Shown here in pieces: positions 21,986 through 48,539 of a stretch of 64,000 nucleotides of DNA. The position numbers were made by a program, and so were the translations under genes. The stretch is from Nematostella vectensis (taxonomy: Eukaryota; Cnidaria; Anthozoa; Actiniaria; Edwardsiidae). The stretch is from the NCBI RefSeq assembly GCF_932526225.1, contig NC_064035.1, positions 21,069,969-21,133,968 of the forward strand, given 5' to 3'. Position 1 is the stretch's first letter; each line of letters opens with the position of its first letter. The notes beneath the pieces are model-generated. The model saw only the letters and a program-made list of their open reading frames with translations, was not told the DNA's origin and ran no database searches.

Positions 21986-22310
21986 CTTTTGCTTTTTCTT
22001 AGACATTTAGAGAATATTTTTTCTCAAGTAAAAATAGTATCCACTTTATTTTTTATTTTATTTTAGTCGTTAATCCTAGGGTAAATCCAAAATCAAGAAT
22101 TTTTAGCTAATAAGAAACAGTTTTGATAACATCTTTTTATAATCTTAATCTGCGCACTATTATTGCTAAATATGTTGTATGTACTGTGTATATACTCGAA
22201 ATTAAGGGCCTATGGTACAATCTCGTTGCTACGAAACTCCTTTGCTACGAAATGGAAAAGTGCTACATTCGGTTAAATAGACTAAAATCGCCGCTCTCTC
22301 TCCAACTTGG

Positions 22311-22390
22311 TTCCGTGGCCCAGTGGTTAGCACCTTTGACTCGTAAGCAAGCGTTCCGAAACAATCCCCGGTCGAGTCCTTTTTTTTATT
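22311..22390 (+). ncRNA. tRNA-like SINE head
   Basis: A-box TGGCCCAGTGG (22316-22326), B-box-like CGGTCGAGTCC (22369-22379), immediately followed by eight Ts. The cloverleaf is not restorable by eye; a SINE or tRNA pseudogene is most likely. Confidence 0.5.
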
Positions 22391-23435
22391 TTTATTTTCT
22401 TCGAAACTCCAGTTCTATTTTTTTTTAAGAATTTAAAATAAACTTTCGACATTTTGTAGAAGAAAATGCAATTTTTATATGTTTTTCGAGAATAAAAATA
22501 GATGGCGAAAAAACAAGATGGCGGCTATTTCCACGCGAGAAAAAACACGTTAATTTTGAACATTTTATAACAATTGTGAATTTTTTTCACTCAAACCATT
22601 TATATAACCATTCCTAATAACTTAGCCCATGGGATTTTTGATTTTTGAAGAAATGAAAAAGTTATTATCAAATATGTGGTTTTCGAAGAACATAAATATT
22701 CGCCATTTCTCGCGTTATCAAAATTTCGCAAATCCGGTGCGTGAAGTTTTAGAAAATAGTGATGTTTAAATATTTCTGAAAAAAAATTATGGTACAACAA
22801 CATGTAGCTACATGTACGCATTGCGGGGTTATTTTCTATAATTCTCTCCAAAAATAATTCACTGGGTATTGTGTTTTATATACACTAATTTTTAAGAGCA
22901 TCAGACCCTTTTTCGTTTCCAGTGAAGTATAGAACTTAGTATTTAACTCGTTTGCCCGGCTTCAGTGTGAGGCGCTAACCTGATTTTGATTGTAAAAAAG
23001 AACTTATAAAGTGATATTGGATATAAGTGGTAGCTTGAGATAAGATCGGTTCAATCCAGAGTCCAGTTCAAGCTCCGGTCGAGTTATAGTACATGCCTTT
23101 TTTCCGACTATAAAATAATACATCGATGTTCTATAAAACGCCTCGAAAACAGTATATATGAATTCATCACATTTTCTGGGATTAATTTGACGCCTCCTTT
23201 GTTTCAACACCCACATCTCTGACGGAAATGATGGAAATGAAGAAAGTGGGATGCTGACGGATAAAAAGAATCTTGGCCTTGTTCAGAACAGGCAGCCGCA
23301 TCATCAGAACGAGATGGCAATAGTTTGATGTGCCCGCCAACGCGTAAAATATAACATTGAGCTTGCTGGATTATTAAAGTACTGTAGCTCATTTCAGGAA
23401 TTGGAATTATTATTCATTTTTTAGTGATCTTCACC
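22391..23435. other. Upstream region of the secreted-protein gene
   Basis: AT-rich sequence preceding the ATG at 23436. No clear TATA or initiator can be assigned and a non-coding first exon may exist. No other gene seen. Confidence 0.35.
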
Positions 23436-26400
23436 ATGACTGGATTCCACTGGCTCTGTCTGATGGCCTTCTTGCTCCATGGGGCACAAGGTAAATAACT
23501 GTCACTATAACAACCATATATAATAAAAATACTGATACTACAATTGGTACACCTATTGTGTATCAGGCGAGAGGAAAGATAACACTCGCTTACCGGTACA
23601 TACTTTAAAAGCAACGATAAAGGGACCTAACGACTATCCATTTGACAGAGACAAGTGGCCTTGTAATAAAAGTTGACTCCCTGGGAGGTCTTTTGATGGT
23701 CACTAGTGATGTCTAAATACAAGATTCAAGTGAAAAGCAAATACTTTGGGAATATTTAAGATGGCCGCCGAGAAGTTGCTAGTTGCTGAATAAGTGGCCG
23801 TTCAATAGATGTTAGTCTTAGAAAGTGCGTGACAGTCCATGTAATGAGCCTGTGCGTGACAGTCCATGCAATGAGCCTGTGCGCGACAGTCCATGCAATG
23901 AGCCTGTGCGTGACAGTCCATGCAATGAGCCTGTGCGTGACAGTCCATGCAATGAGCCTGTGCGTGACAGTCCATGCAATGAGCCTGTGCGTGACAGTCC
24001 ATGTAATGAGCCTGTGCGTGACAGTCCATGTAATGAGCCTGTGCGTGACAGTCCATGCAATGAGCCTGTGCGCGACAGTCCATGCAATGAGCCTGTGCGT
24101 GACAGTCCATGCAATGAGCTAGTGTGTGACAGTCCATGTAATGAGCCTGTGTGTGACAGTCCATGTAATGAGCCTGTGCGTGACAGTCCATGTAATGAGC
24201 CTGTGCGTGACAGTCCATGCAATGAGCCTGTGCGTGACAGTCCATGCAATGAGCTAGTGTGTGACAGTCCATGTAATGAGCCTGTGTGTGACAGTCCATG
24301 TAATGAGCCTGTGTGTGACAGTCCATGTAATCAGCCTGTGTGTGACAGTTCATGAATGCGCTTGTACGTGAAATGATGAATGAAATGATCAATTGAGGTT
24401 GGTTGCTTAATAGGTGTGCGTAAGTCCATGTAATGAGCTTGTGCGTGACAGTCCATACAATGAGCCTGTGCGTGACAGTCCATGCAATGAGCCTGTGCGT
24501 GACAGTCCATGCAATGAGCCTGTGCGTGACAGTCCATACAATGAGCCTGTGCGTGACAGTCCATGTAATGAGCCTGTGCGTGACAGTCCATGCAATGAGC
24601 CTGTGCGTGACAGTCCATGCAATGAGCTAGTGTGTGACAGTCCATGTAATGAGCATGTGCGTGACAGTTCATGTAATGCGCTTGTGCGTGAAATGATTAA
24701 TGTCACGTGATCATTATTAAGTATTGGATGTTATAAACATGATTTAGCAATGATATTAATGCCATGTGTCATCGTTTTTAAGTTTTTGGTTTATTTGTTG
24801 TTGTTTTTTTGTTCTGTCTAAAGGTGGTTACGTACCCCCGCCTATAGGTTCTAGTTATGAATGATTGACGAGTCTGTCGTTAACATGTTTCCACTAAAAT
24901 TATATTGTTGTTATTGTATTATAACAGGGCGTCAAATCCGCAATAAAAAAGTTGGACATATGGCGGCTGAATGGGTAAATGCGCCGGAGAGTAACAAGCC
25001 TGGAACACCTGTGGGCATGCGTGGCGATGGGATGGAGAGTAACAAGCCTGGAACACCTGCGGGCATGCGTGGCGATGGGATGGAGAGTACTTGCGTTGTG
25101 GCTCTGGATAGTGGTAGGCTGAACTGTTATCCGAGGAAAGGTCAACGATCAGTTATTCCCTCACTCGGAAGCACCAAGCCCGAGACAAATGCTGGCTCGA
25201 ACATCAATGACGCGGAGGGAGAAAATAACTGCATCATACTGGATAACGGCAAGATGTTCTGTCCGCCTAGATATGGCCGAAGATCGACGATCCCCTCACT
25301 TCAAGGTGACAGCAAAAAGGTCAAAGCAGATTTGGGCTCGAGTAGCGATATTACGGAGGGGAAAAAAAACTGCATTGTACTGGATAATGGCAAGATATAT
25401 TGCCCAGCAAGATACGGCCGGCGATCCACCATCTCCACTCTTAAAAGTGAAGTCGTCAAACGATGCGACTCTAATGACCCAGAGTGCAGGCAGGAAACAA
25501 CCATAGTGAAGAAATTACAAAGATATCCCAGAAAAGACCCACCAAAATGCCCAAACCCATCCGACCCATATTGCAGCACAGATGATATGATTGGTAGAAA
25601 TGTACCGACACGTAGATGCCCCGATGGTACAAACGGCCCATTTTGTTCCACAGTACAGAAGAACCCGTACAAGAGGATTCATAGATGTTCCCGCGACAAT
25701 ACGGAAAACCAAATTTGTGATTGGGTTAAACGGTTTCCAACCACAGGTAAACGATCGCCCGTCCTTGCTCAGCTTCTCAAGAGCCGGAAGAACTCGAAAG
25801 AATCGGCAGGAAGCAAGATTGGTAATCCTTGCCCCCCGTCCAACCCTTCATGTAAATCAGACATTTTATTACCGAGAAAATGGATCCCTACACCTCTCTT
25901 GGCTCAGCCTCTAGAAGGTATAAAGACCTCGCAAGAACCGACTGAAAGAAAGAGGGAAAATTATCTCCAAGATAGACACCAGGCAGAGGCAGAATGTCCA
26001 CCGTCCGACCCCTTTTGTCAGACTGTCACGATGCCTGGAAGCTTTCCTTCTCTCGCCATGACCCAGTCTTTCAAGCGCAGTGAGAACTTGCACGAGTCTG
26101 GCATAAGTGTGTTGCATCAAGAGTGGGATGAGATGCATCCGCCTTCACTCTTGGCAAGCACCGGCCGCAATCGCGCCTTCGATGATCAACCACAAGCAGC
26201 TATCACAATCCCGGTAGGTTAATATCATGTAATTTCTTAAATTACTAAGGTGTGATGGGGTGAGGTGGGTTGAGGTGAGATCAGGTGTGGTTGGGTAAAG
26301 ACAATGTACTGTAATGTATTGCAATGTAAAGTAAGAAAAAATAAAAAAAAGGCATGGTGAGGTCTGATGAGGCGAGGTGAGGCAAATAAAATGTAACAGT

Positions 26401-26607
26401 TCAGTGAGTCGCGATTTATAACTTTACTTTTCGCAGGCGATGCCATCCAAGCGCCAGTCTAAAAAGCTTGCCTGCAAGTACGACCCGCGAGATAAAGTAT
26501 GTCGATGGAGGCCTCAACCGAATTCCTTCCTTGAAACAAACCAAATGCTGTCAACTTCTTACCAGAGTGTGCAGAACTCACCCAGCAAAACCAAACTCAG
26601 TATATGA
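23436..26607 (+). CDS. Secreted multi-cysteine-pair protein, candidate peptide precursor (503 aa)
   Basis: Exons 23436-23490, 24928-26213 and 26437-26607. Borders are GT/AG, phases 1 and 0 close, total 504 codons with stop. Exon 1 encodes a signal peptide (hydrophobic core WLCLMAFLLH). Residues 38-71 hold two 16-aa repeats, each with an RGD. Three repeats (about 74-98, 120-143, 167-190) share C-x(9-10)-C-x-P-R, then in repeats 2 and 3 RYGRRSTI: Gly followed by Arg-Arg, the usual amidation/cleavage signal, predicting cyclic peptides ending CPPRY-amide and CPARY-amide. A KR-bounded FPTTGKR lies near 286-294. Seven more cysteine pairs follow (198/205, 226/234, 249/258, 272/282, 320/327, 375/382, 460/469), many reading C-P-x(n)-P-x-C. 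All 20 mature cysteines fall in pairs. I know no named family with this pattern. A neuropeptide precursor fits best; an extracellular matrix or capsule protein is the alternative. Confidence 0.8.
23825..24690. repeat. 27-bp minisatellite in intron 1 of the secreted gene, two blocks
   Basis: Unit GTGCGTGACAGTCCATG plus CAATGAGCCT, about 20 copies (23825-24354) and about 10 copies (24415-24690). They are separated by 60 bp whose start repeats in diverged form after block 2 (GCGTGAAATGAT), so a larger segment was duplicated. Because 27 is divisible by 3, long repetitive open frames appear on both strands; they are not genes. Confidence 0.95.
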
Positions 26608-26621
26608 AGTAAAGTATAATG

Positions 26622-27063
26622 GTAAGTGATACGTCATACCAAGTAAAAGGCCCACTCACCCAGCAACACGAAGCTCAGGCCAAAATTAGCGTATTATTTC
26701 TTAAATAAACCCTCGCTCGTCCCTTTCGGAGCCATTTTGTGCCACGCAACCACGCCACACCACATAGATGTGGTGTACTTTCGCGCATGCAATAAAGACT
26801 TGACACTCTTTATTGCGAGCCAGAATGCCAAACGCGAAGTAAGTCCAAGTCTAGGCTAGGGTAACTCGCGAATACTGTAATTCGTCGGGGGGGGGGGGGG
26901 GGGGGGGGTATAAGGAGGACGGGGGAGTTGAGAGGGGCAGCCCTCATTCCAAAATAACATTATCTTCCTTTTTTCTCTTTTCAGATTAGTCAATGGGCCA
27001 GTACAGAGACGAGGGCACAGCTACAGATATGCCACCTAAACAGTATATTTTAGTATCAATAAA
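26622..27063 (+). other. 3' UTR intron, terminal exon and polyA signal of the secreted gene
   Basis: After the stop at 26605-26607 the transcript probably splices from 26621 (GTAAGT donor) to 26985 (TTTTCTCTTTTCAG acceptor) and ends near AATAAA at 27058-27063. An alternative AATAAA lies at 26790 inside that intron. A poly-G tract (26887-26908) is in the intron. Confidence 0.5.
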
Positions 27064-28990
27064 TCTCTGCTTCTGAAAAGAATTTGTCCCGTTGTTACAT
27101 CTTTATTTACCCTTTCTATATTTTCACATTATATAGGAACGCAGATGACAACTGTAAAATAATGGAAATCCAAAGAGCTGGACGTGACGTAGTCTGTCTG
27201 ATACATTTGAGCAGTTTTCCACCAAACGCTAGAAACGCTAGAAACTCGACTCTCCTTTGTCCGCAAAAAGGGAAAAATGAGGGCCTAGGGTTATCTTATA
27301 CACAAACCGTGGTTGGTTCGATTTTGTACGCAAAAGAGTGCTCAGCTTCTGTGATAAACTCCTCTCCTCTCTTTTCACACAAGAGCTGGATTTTATGTTA
27401 TCATTAGATAACTGAATGGTTCATTAACAGTTTAACTGTAATACTTTTTGGACAAGCGCTATTTTTGATGCTCAAACGATTGCGACCCCCTTTAATCAGA
27501 AGGGATTATGCTGAAAATCATTCTTTGAAAAAAATAATTTACTCCACTGTTACCACTGTTCCGTGCACTGTTCCAAGCACCCCGACTGCATCCCGTGTAT
27601 ATTCCTAGTGTATACCCGAGTATATCTCGAACATACTGCAAGTGCGCTCCGAGCTTTCCGATTTTATTCCGAGTTCATTACTTGTACAGGTGCCCTGCGC
27701 ACATCTCGAGTGCGCCCGTGATCATCCCGAATGACACCTCGAGTGTCCCATTATTTCAAGTGCACCCATTTGTGCTCTCCGAATATATTTGTATCGCGAC
27801 TTCATCGTACGATCATACAATAGTGCGCCTGTTCAGTAAAGGCGAAGGAATTATCGCCTGTGCAAGCCGGCTACCGGTTTCCCCATCTTCTCGTGCAAGA
27901 GAAGCGCTGATATTTTTCGCCGCACGAGATTGGTGCAGCCTTTCATTTGTCCGCTTCTCCCAGATGACAACACTCGCGGTAGTGTCTCGGCACTGATCGG
28001 CCTTGTCATCGTACTTTGTGGAATTCTCCTTACTATCAAACACAGCCTTGTCATCGTACTTTGTGGAATTCTCCTCACTATCAAACACAGGCTCTGGAAA
28101 GAAAGAGTGGTGGTCGTGTTTTTCGTACAAGTGCAATGAGTCTCCGATGCTCCTTTGTGTGTTGGGATCATTAAACTCGTAGTTATCTGTTTGGATTACT
28201 TTGTCGTGTTTGGTGACTGCAAAAACAAAAGAGCAAGCGATAAGAAAAGCGAAAAAAGGTTTTCTTAGCAGGTTCAGCGTTTGAGATACGCAATTCAGGA
28301 AAACATGATTCGGGATAACAAAGTTGCTTTTGTGGACCCACCGCAACAAATTCCAAGACAAATCTCGAATGGTTAAACAAACTTCATTACAAATACAACC
28401 TCGAGTAGTTAAAAAATAGTAACTGTCCATAGCGGGCTAATAATATTTTTTCCGATGATATGGGAGAGGAATTTCGCGGTACTTAATCCTCACAAATGGC
28501 CATTTTAAGTTATTGTGGATTTGTCGTCTCGAAAAAAGCAACAAAAAATAGACTATGGTCGGTAAATACGGAAAAGCGTATAGAGAGGGAGGAGCGTGAC
28601 AGCACACCTGCAAGATGTGTAGTCAGATCTACCTTAGACGCCATTCATTTCATGAACCGTCCAAATTCGTATGCATGCAAATGAAACATTTCGATTGTTC
28701 TATGTTCATTTGCATCGGAATGGCACAAAAAAAGAACGGCGTTTGTTCTAGGCCTGAAAGACCTTTGATCCGACTTGCGAGACGAATGTGTTCGTGACAT
28801 AAAACCGTTTGAGAAATGGAATATTCATGTCAGAACTTCTGATTGAATCACGGCTAGTATAAACCCAGAGAAAGTTTAGTTAGCCTAAACAGCGCCAAGA
28901 TCAAACAGCTTTGCTGTCAACGCTTTCTTTGGTAGCATTGCTATCTTCTGGCTATCTTTCGCCAGCAATTTTAGCTTTGTTTGTTTGTTT
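27064..28990. other. Tail-to-tail spacer between the secreted gene and MFSD12
   Basis: Mostly unassigned. It holds one minus-strand open frame (27813-28216) listed separately and a 45-bp duplication near 28000-28095. Confidence 0.4.
27813..28216 (-). CDS. Possible minus-strand terminal exon, unrecognised
   Basis: On the minus strand a strong acceptor (CTTTTGTTTTTGCAG ending at 28217) opens a frame of about 134 codons to a stop at 27813. It carries two tandem copies of a 15-aa unit, VFDS[E/K]ENSTKYDDKA. The frame is also open upstream through a hydrophobic stretch, so an unspliced secreted protein starting at 28430 is possible. No upstream exon or family similarity was found; chance is a serious alternative. 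Confidence 0.2.
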
Positions 28991-28991
28991 G

Positions 28992-28997
28992 TTTATT
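28992..28997 (-). terminator. PolyA signal of MFSD12
   Basis: AATAAA on the minus strand, about 50 bp after the MFSD12 stop codon. Confidence 0.6.
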
Positions 28998-29046
28998 TGT
29001 GACTATTGAGTATCCCATATGTAAACAAAAAGCACCTTCACGCAAG

Positions 29047-43411
<14,365 letters not shown>

Positions 43412-45780
43412 AATGATTGAGTTTTCAGATACGATTGCACAATCTGATTATCTCTTAAGATGCGAGAAACACCGTCCATCAAATACTAGAATAGCGCCAG
43501 CCTCACTTTTCCCGTTATGCTTGTAGTAGCAGAACCATGGCGAGTATTAGCAGTGTTGCCGTCCTTGGAACCGTTCACGGTTTTCAGACTGGCTTCAATG
43601 AAGACCGGATGTGACGTCCGTTGGATTAGGGCTTACTGTAAAAATAACAACATAAAACGAGTAGCACTCAATACAAATCTTGGCAAGTGGCTCTTGGTAG
43701 AGTAGGGCTCAGGCAAGGTCAACAACACAGCCAACTTGTGAGCTAAATAATAGTCAGTAAAGTGTATAAAGTGTAAGATCTACCAGATCCTTCTCACCAG
43801 AACAGCACTACGAACTCAGCGGTAGGGAAATGCCAGAGGCGGCCGCCCGCAGTTTGCATTTCTTGATACGGGCCTCAAAACGTTAACGTTAGTTATTTCC
43901 ACACCGCACGATTGATTCAAACCGTTGACTTAGTGCTTCTTACTTTGAATACAAGCCTCTAGGCCACCAGGTACTAGTAAATAGCAAAGTGCGTGATTCA
44001 GTAGCGGCTCCACTTGGGATAATTACTTTTGTACAGTCAATTTGGACTTTGGACTTCTCTACATCTTTTACTCACTATCGGCGCAGCTGGTTTGAGAAAT
44101 CAAGATGTTTTTATTTTACAAAGGTACTCTCCTTATTGCATTCTGTTCTTTGCGAAGGATGGTACTTGAGTGGGAATTTTTTTTTAGATTGTTTCACCTC
44201 GTTTTATGGATTTTATTTTTGTAACCCTAGTAACCCCCACAGTAAACTGGGGGTTTTTGAATTGAAAAATGAATTATTGAAACCAACGTGCACGCTTTAC
44301 ATAAAGTATTTTTTCTTATAAATAAGTAGCAGGTACCGGCGAGATTTAGGACATCGATTCACTCATCATACTACCATTATCGATTTTCGAACAATTCTAT
44401 TATAAAATTCAAAATGACTTTTTGAGGCTTTTTTAATGAAAAAAAGGACCTGGTAGTTAGATGTTTCTTTGGGAAAAATAACTCGATTCGCAAATCATGA
44501 ATTCAAATAATGTCAATATACTCAAGAATGAAAAGGCAAGTTACAGAATGCTCAGAACAATGGACTATTCATACGTAAATAGCGAGTTAAAATAACCTAA
44601 TTGCTATCATTAGCGATCGCATGGAAAATTTCCGGTTCAGGTTTAGATCACCTATAAACTTGCACACTACTTTCCCAAAAAAGAGAAATGGAAAAAAATC
44701 CAGGAAACCCGGCTTTAAAGCTCATGCTAGGACTCTTACCTGAGCGCGAATCCTAGCTTGTCAGTGAATCTACTAATCTGCCATGTATTATCGACTGTAT
44801 TTCAGGGTGATGCAGAGCCACGCACTCACGGGTTATTTGATGTACCAGTAAGCTATGTTTTTGTAATTTGCGGGCAAACAAACGCGCCAACGGTCTTTAC
44901 GAATGCATCATAGTAACGGAGGAAGAAAAGCCAAACTTCCGCCATAGCAACAGCAAAAAAGAAAAACGTCATAATGTTAAGCTCGAGCGGAAATCATAAA
45001 CGATCATATAGGGAGTGTTTTACGAACAATAACACGGGTTCGATTGTTAGATTACTGTACCTATCAGCCTATGTACACCTGTTTCGAATAAGATAACACC
45101 CGGAAAATCAAGTGTCTTAGCCCGCATTGGTATATTGGTTTGAAATAAAGCTTGGTTTGGGAAAAAAATCTATGCATATACCAGAGAATTCCTAATGCAA
45201 AAACTTGTGAATTCTTCAAGATCTCGCTGCTTTATGCGGACGGTTCGCCGAGGCTCGTACTGTCTTTATGAGTCCTTAGTGCCTGTGCCCGGTCCACGGT
45301 TCCACGACACCCCTGGTTCCAGTACTGGACACGCGGATAGTTTAAAGGCCCCCGAATGGTCCCCCGAAATTTCGATGTGCTCGCATGCTCGCGCATTTTT
45401 TCCCGCCTAAAAAAATGTTAGAGAGAACGATGGTAGGGCTAGAGTCGCACAAGACACAGTAATAGAGAAGATTTTCTAGTTTCTTTATTTGGTTATTTAG
45501 TTCTATTTGGTTCATGCCAATGCCTGGAAATCCTCACTACCCGGGGTAAAAATGAGGCAAATCCACAGCAAATATCCACGATTCAGGTTTTGAATAACGG
45601 TAGGTTCGGCTTATTGCACAGAAATCTCGGGTCGCCACTCATTTTTAGTAAACGGGTACCATTGATGTCACACTTATATATAGCACTACATTTTGTATTT
45701 AGGCGCAATTTCTTGAGAGATGTGTGATTTTGCGAAGAGTTTGGGTCTATGGGAGATTTTGTTTTAAGTTTTCTGTGTAA
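43412..45780. other. Spacer upstream of MFSD12
   Basis: Presumed MFSD12 promoter and 5' UTR nearest 43412, then AT-rich sequence. No TATA or CpG-rich core can be pinned down and no further exon is recognised. Confidence 0.35.
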
Positions 45781-45795
45781 AAAGTTCGAAATAAT

Positions 45796-45836
45796 ATATA
45801 GATTTAGGCACTGCCTAAAAGCGGAGCCAGCTTTAT
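45796..45836 (-). repeat. Hairpin terminal motif, second copy (inverted)
   Basis: ATATATAGATTTAGGCACTG then CCTAAAAGCGGAGCCAGC: the reverse complement of the motif at 11540-11577. Confidence 0.6.
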
Positions 45837-47275
45837 TACGCTACATTGTATTTTCATATTGGGAATCTTTGGGCAGTTCAGGGGGTATATGACCTCCTGA
45901 AGAATAGAGCTTCTAGACTAGAATTTGTTTTGAGAATAAAAAAAAAGAGATTCATAATAACAACATTCACCTCAGTCCATATGCTTTAAAAAGACTAAAG
46001 TGCTGTATGCTTAATCTCCCCCCCCCACACACACACTTTTTCATACATTTAACTTGTTTAAAATGCACGGTCCAAGCTGGATTTTATTTTATCTCAGCTA
46101 TTTCTCCCACCGTAATGAAATGCTGGACCTCCTCCCAATCACCACTTCTTTTGCAGCTTAACAAAAAAATATATTGCTGATATTTTAGTTTTATTTATTA
46201 ACAGTGCTCTGTGTAGCTTCATTTGATAGACAACTGATACTGAACAGATATTTCTTATTTTACATTTCTATAATCAAATAATCTAACATATATGTGCCTT
46301 GCCATCTACAGCGTTACTCAGTTTTTTTGTACAGCTTTGAAGATCAAGGAACATTTTCATGTTTGCGACAAGAGAGCCCAACATTTTGCACCCAAAAATA
46401 CCTATGTAAAATTTTCAGCCATTTTTAAAACACAGAACAGGTACCAAATTGCTGGAAGATGCAACTACAAATCTTTGTGAATACAAATATTTTAATTCAC
46501 TATCATTTTCCTACTTTAGTCTAACAGACAGTTATATCATTCTTAAATGTTAACCTCCCAGTTAAAACCCCAGACAAAGTTATCATAGATAAGAAAAGAG
46601 AAATCCCATTTGACAACATCCATAGGAGGGGGAGGGCTCCTCCTAAAATAGTCAGATGGAGTTGTTTGTCCTATCTTAAGGGTATGAAATTATGCTAACT
46701 GATTTTCCTTAGGGAGTGTTCAAAATGTTTAGAGAAAGAAATTGCTTGACCGCACCTAATGTGCTATCTTATAGGGGTAGGAATTACTTACCCCATAGTG
46801 TTATCCCTTAGGGTTGAGGTCGATCATCCCCTTCTGTTTTCATGGGAGTCTCTTTGGGTAAATGGGAATGGTAAACATCAATTTTACCCAATAGCAGATA
46901 TGGCGAAGACGCAGAAATGTAGGTTCTGAATAAAGAATGTATCTATTTTTTAATATCTTAATTGGACAAAGGATGCTGAATAGCGAATCAAATTATTGCT
47001 ACTCATAAGTAGCTTGAATCCCACAAAAGAATGAACAGAGCATAGCACTTGGGACACCCCCCCCCCCCCCCCCCTTTAAAAAGGAAAAAGAAATCACAGT
47101 TTTGTTTATTTTAAATGCTTAAATTTATCAGGCAATATCGACCAAACATAAAAAATATTTACAAACAAAAAGAATTACACTTAAAAGGAATATGACAGGA
47201 ATTACGTTTTGATTAATATACTCAATTCACACTATTTTGAATTAAAATTTTCGTCCGGAATTCACCACAAGAAGT

Positions 47276-47560
47276 GTTCGTGGCTCGACTTGTCCTAGAA
47301 TTTGGACTTTATGATGCAGTGGCACACTTCAATCAAGGATCAGAGACTGTTGTAGATCTCTTCAGGCGATTGAAAATAGATGCTGGCAAGCATACTAATT
47401 CAGGTTGCACTTAATGGTGCAGAGTTCAAGAAGAGAGACATACAAAAGAAAAGAAGAAAGGTGCTCAGAGGTCAAAGGAAGAAGAAGGAAGACAAGAAAC
47501 AGCAGCAAGAAGGACCAAAATATTGTGCAGGATCATTTAAGGATCATTGATTTAGCTGCA
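47276..47560 (+). pseudogene. Remnant of a repeat-encoded protein C-terminus
   Basis: A frame from about 47278 reads VARLVLEFGLYDAV, DLFRRLKIDAGKHTN then, after an in-frame TAA (47412) and a frame change, a Lys/Arg-rich segment ending EGPKYCAGSF. This resembles the basic C-termini of multi-copy transposon-associated proteins in cnidarians (recalled, not checked). Dead. Confidence 0.35.
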
Positions 47561-48539
47561 GTTGTTTTTATTATAAGGATTTCTTTATTTATAAAGCATT
47601 TTTCTCAAAACACATTAATTCCGTTGAGTATGGCTTAGTGTAACTCTCACTAGTTCATGTGTTTTTAATATTATTGCATGAAATTTGGCAGGAATAAGTA
47701 CTGATAGTGTAGTAGTGTAATGAACTTCAAAAACCTTGACATTTTTACATTGCTTAGTAATATGAAAGCTTTTTACGAAAGGTCCCTGGCTAAAATTATA
47801 AGCTTTTTGTTTGTTTACGGGTTTATTTTCTGTTTATGCAACTATTTTATAACAATTTTAGGTTCATTACATAGTTTTAAGGTATTAGCAATGAATATCC
47901 TTAGTTTGGTATGTGTTCCAATTATAGTTTCTGGCTTCAGGGTAGTTCCTGGATCTCCTTCAACGACTAAACGGTATCCTATTATCTGTCGCTAATTAGA
48001 GCGAGAAACACTGCTATTTCCCGCCGAACGTTTTAAAAACTAGCCTCGATCCCGGCACTAGAATCGCATGCTCGGGCGCGTGCCGGCGGCGGCGAGATAT
48101 AAGTTCAAAGAGAAAGTGAGCTGTCAATCAATCATGTCTCATACCAACATCACAACATTGGCCGTAACTAGGCAGGTTTTGGAACAATTTTATATAGAAC
48201 CTAAACTATTTTATATAGAACCTAAATACGAAGTTTAGGTTCGGAGAGCGTTCGGGCTAGTCACGAACACTCAAGAGGCTAGGTTACTCAGTACCGATCG
48301 CGTGGGTTTATAGACAAGAGAAATAGAATATAACGAGAAAGGATTTCGCTGAATCGGGAGGCAGGGGACATTTCGCACAAAGGTTAGAGATATTTTATTC
48401 GCTAAATGCAATTTTCAACACAAATTGGGGATGCATTTTTGTTGATTTTATTAAGAAATCGCTGACAAAGTATCCTTATTCCCGTGATCTATAGCCTAAC
48501 AAACTCTGATCCTCCCCTTGAGTCCTTTCTTGGAGCCCA

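Noticed and set aside
23802-24710. Cys/His-rich and Asp/Ser/Pro/Cys/Asn-rich frames
   Set aside because: 27-bp minisatellite in an intron; open on both strands.
24861-24927. ATG at 24861 as start of the secreted protein
   Set aside because: The frame is open there but the sequence is intron-like and ends in a clear acceptor at 24926-24927. The exon at 23436-23490 supplies a signal peptide in matching phase.
43989-44321. 110-aa plus-strand frame
   Set aside because: No domain, no splice support, composition like surrounding AT-rich DNA.
47405-47638. Lys/Arg-rich 77-aa gene
   Set aside because: Interrupted remnant of a repeat-encoded protein; the upstream part is in another frame.
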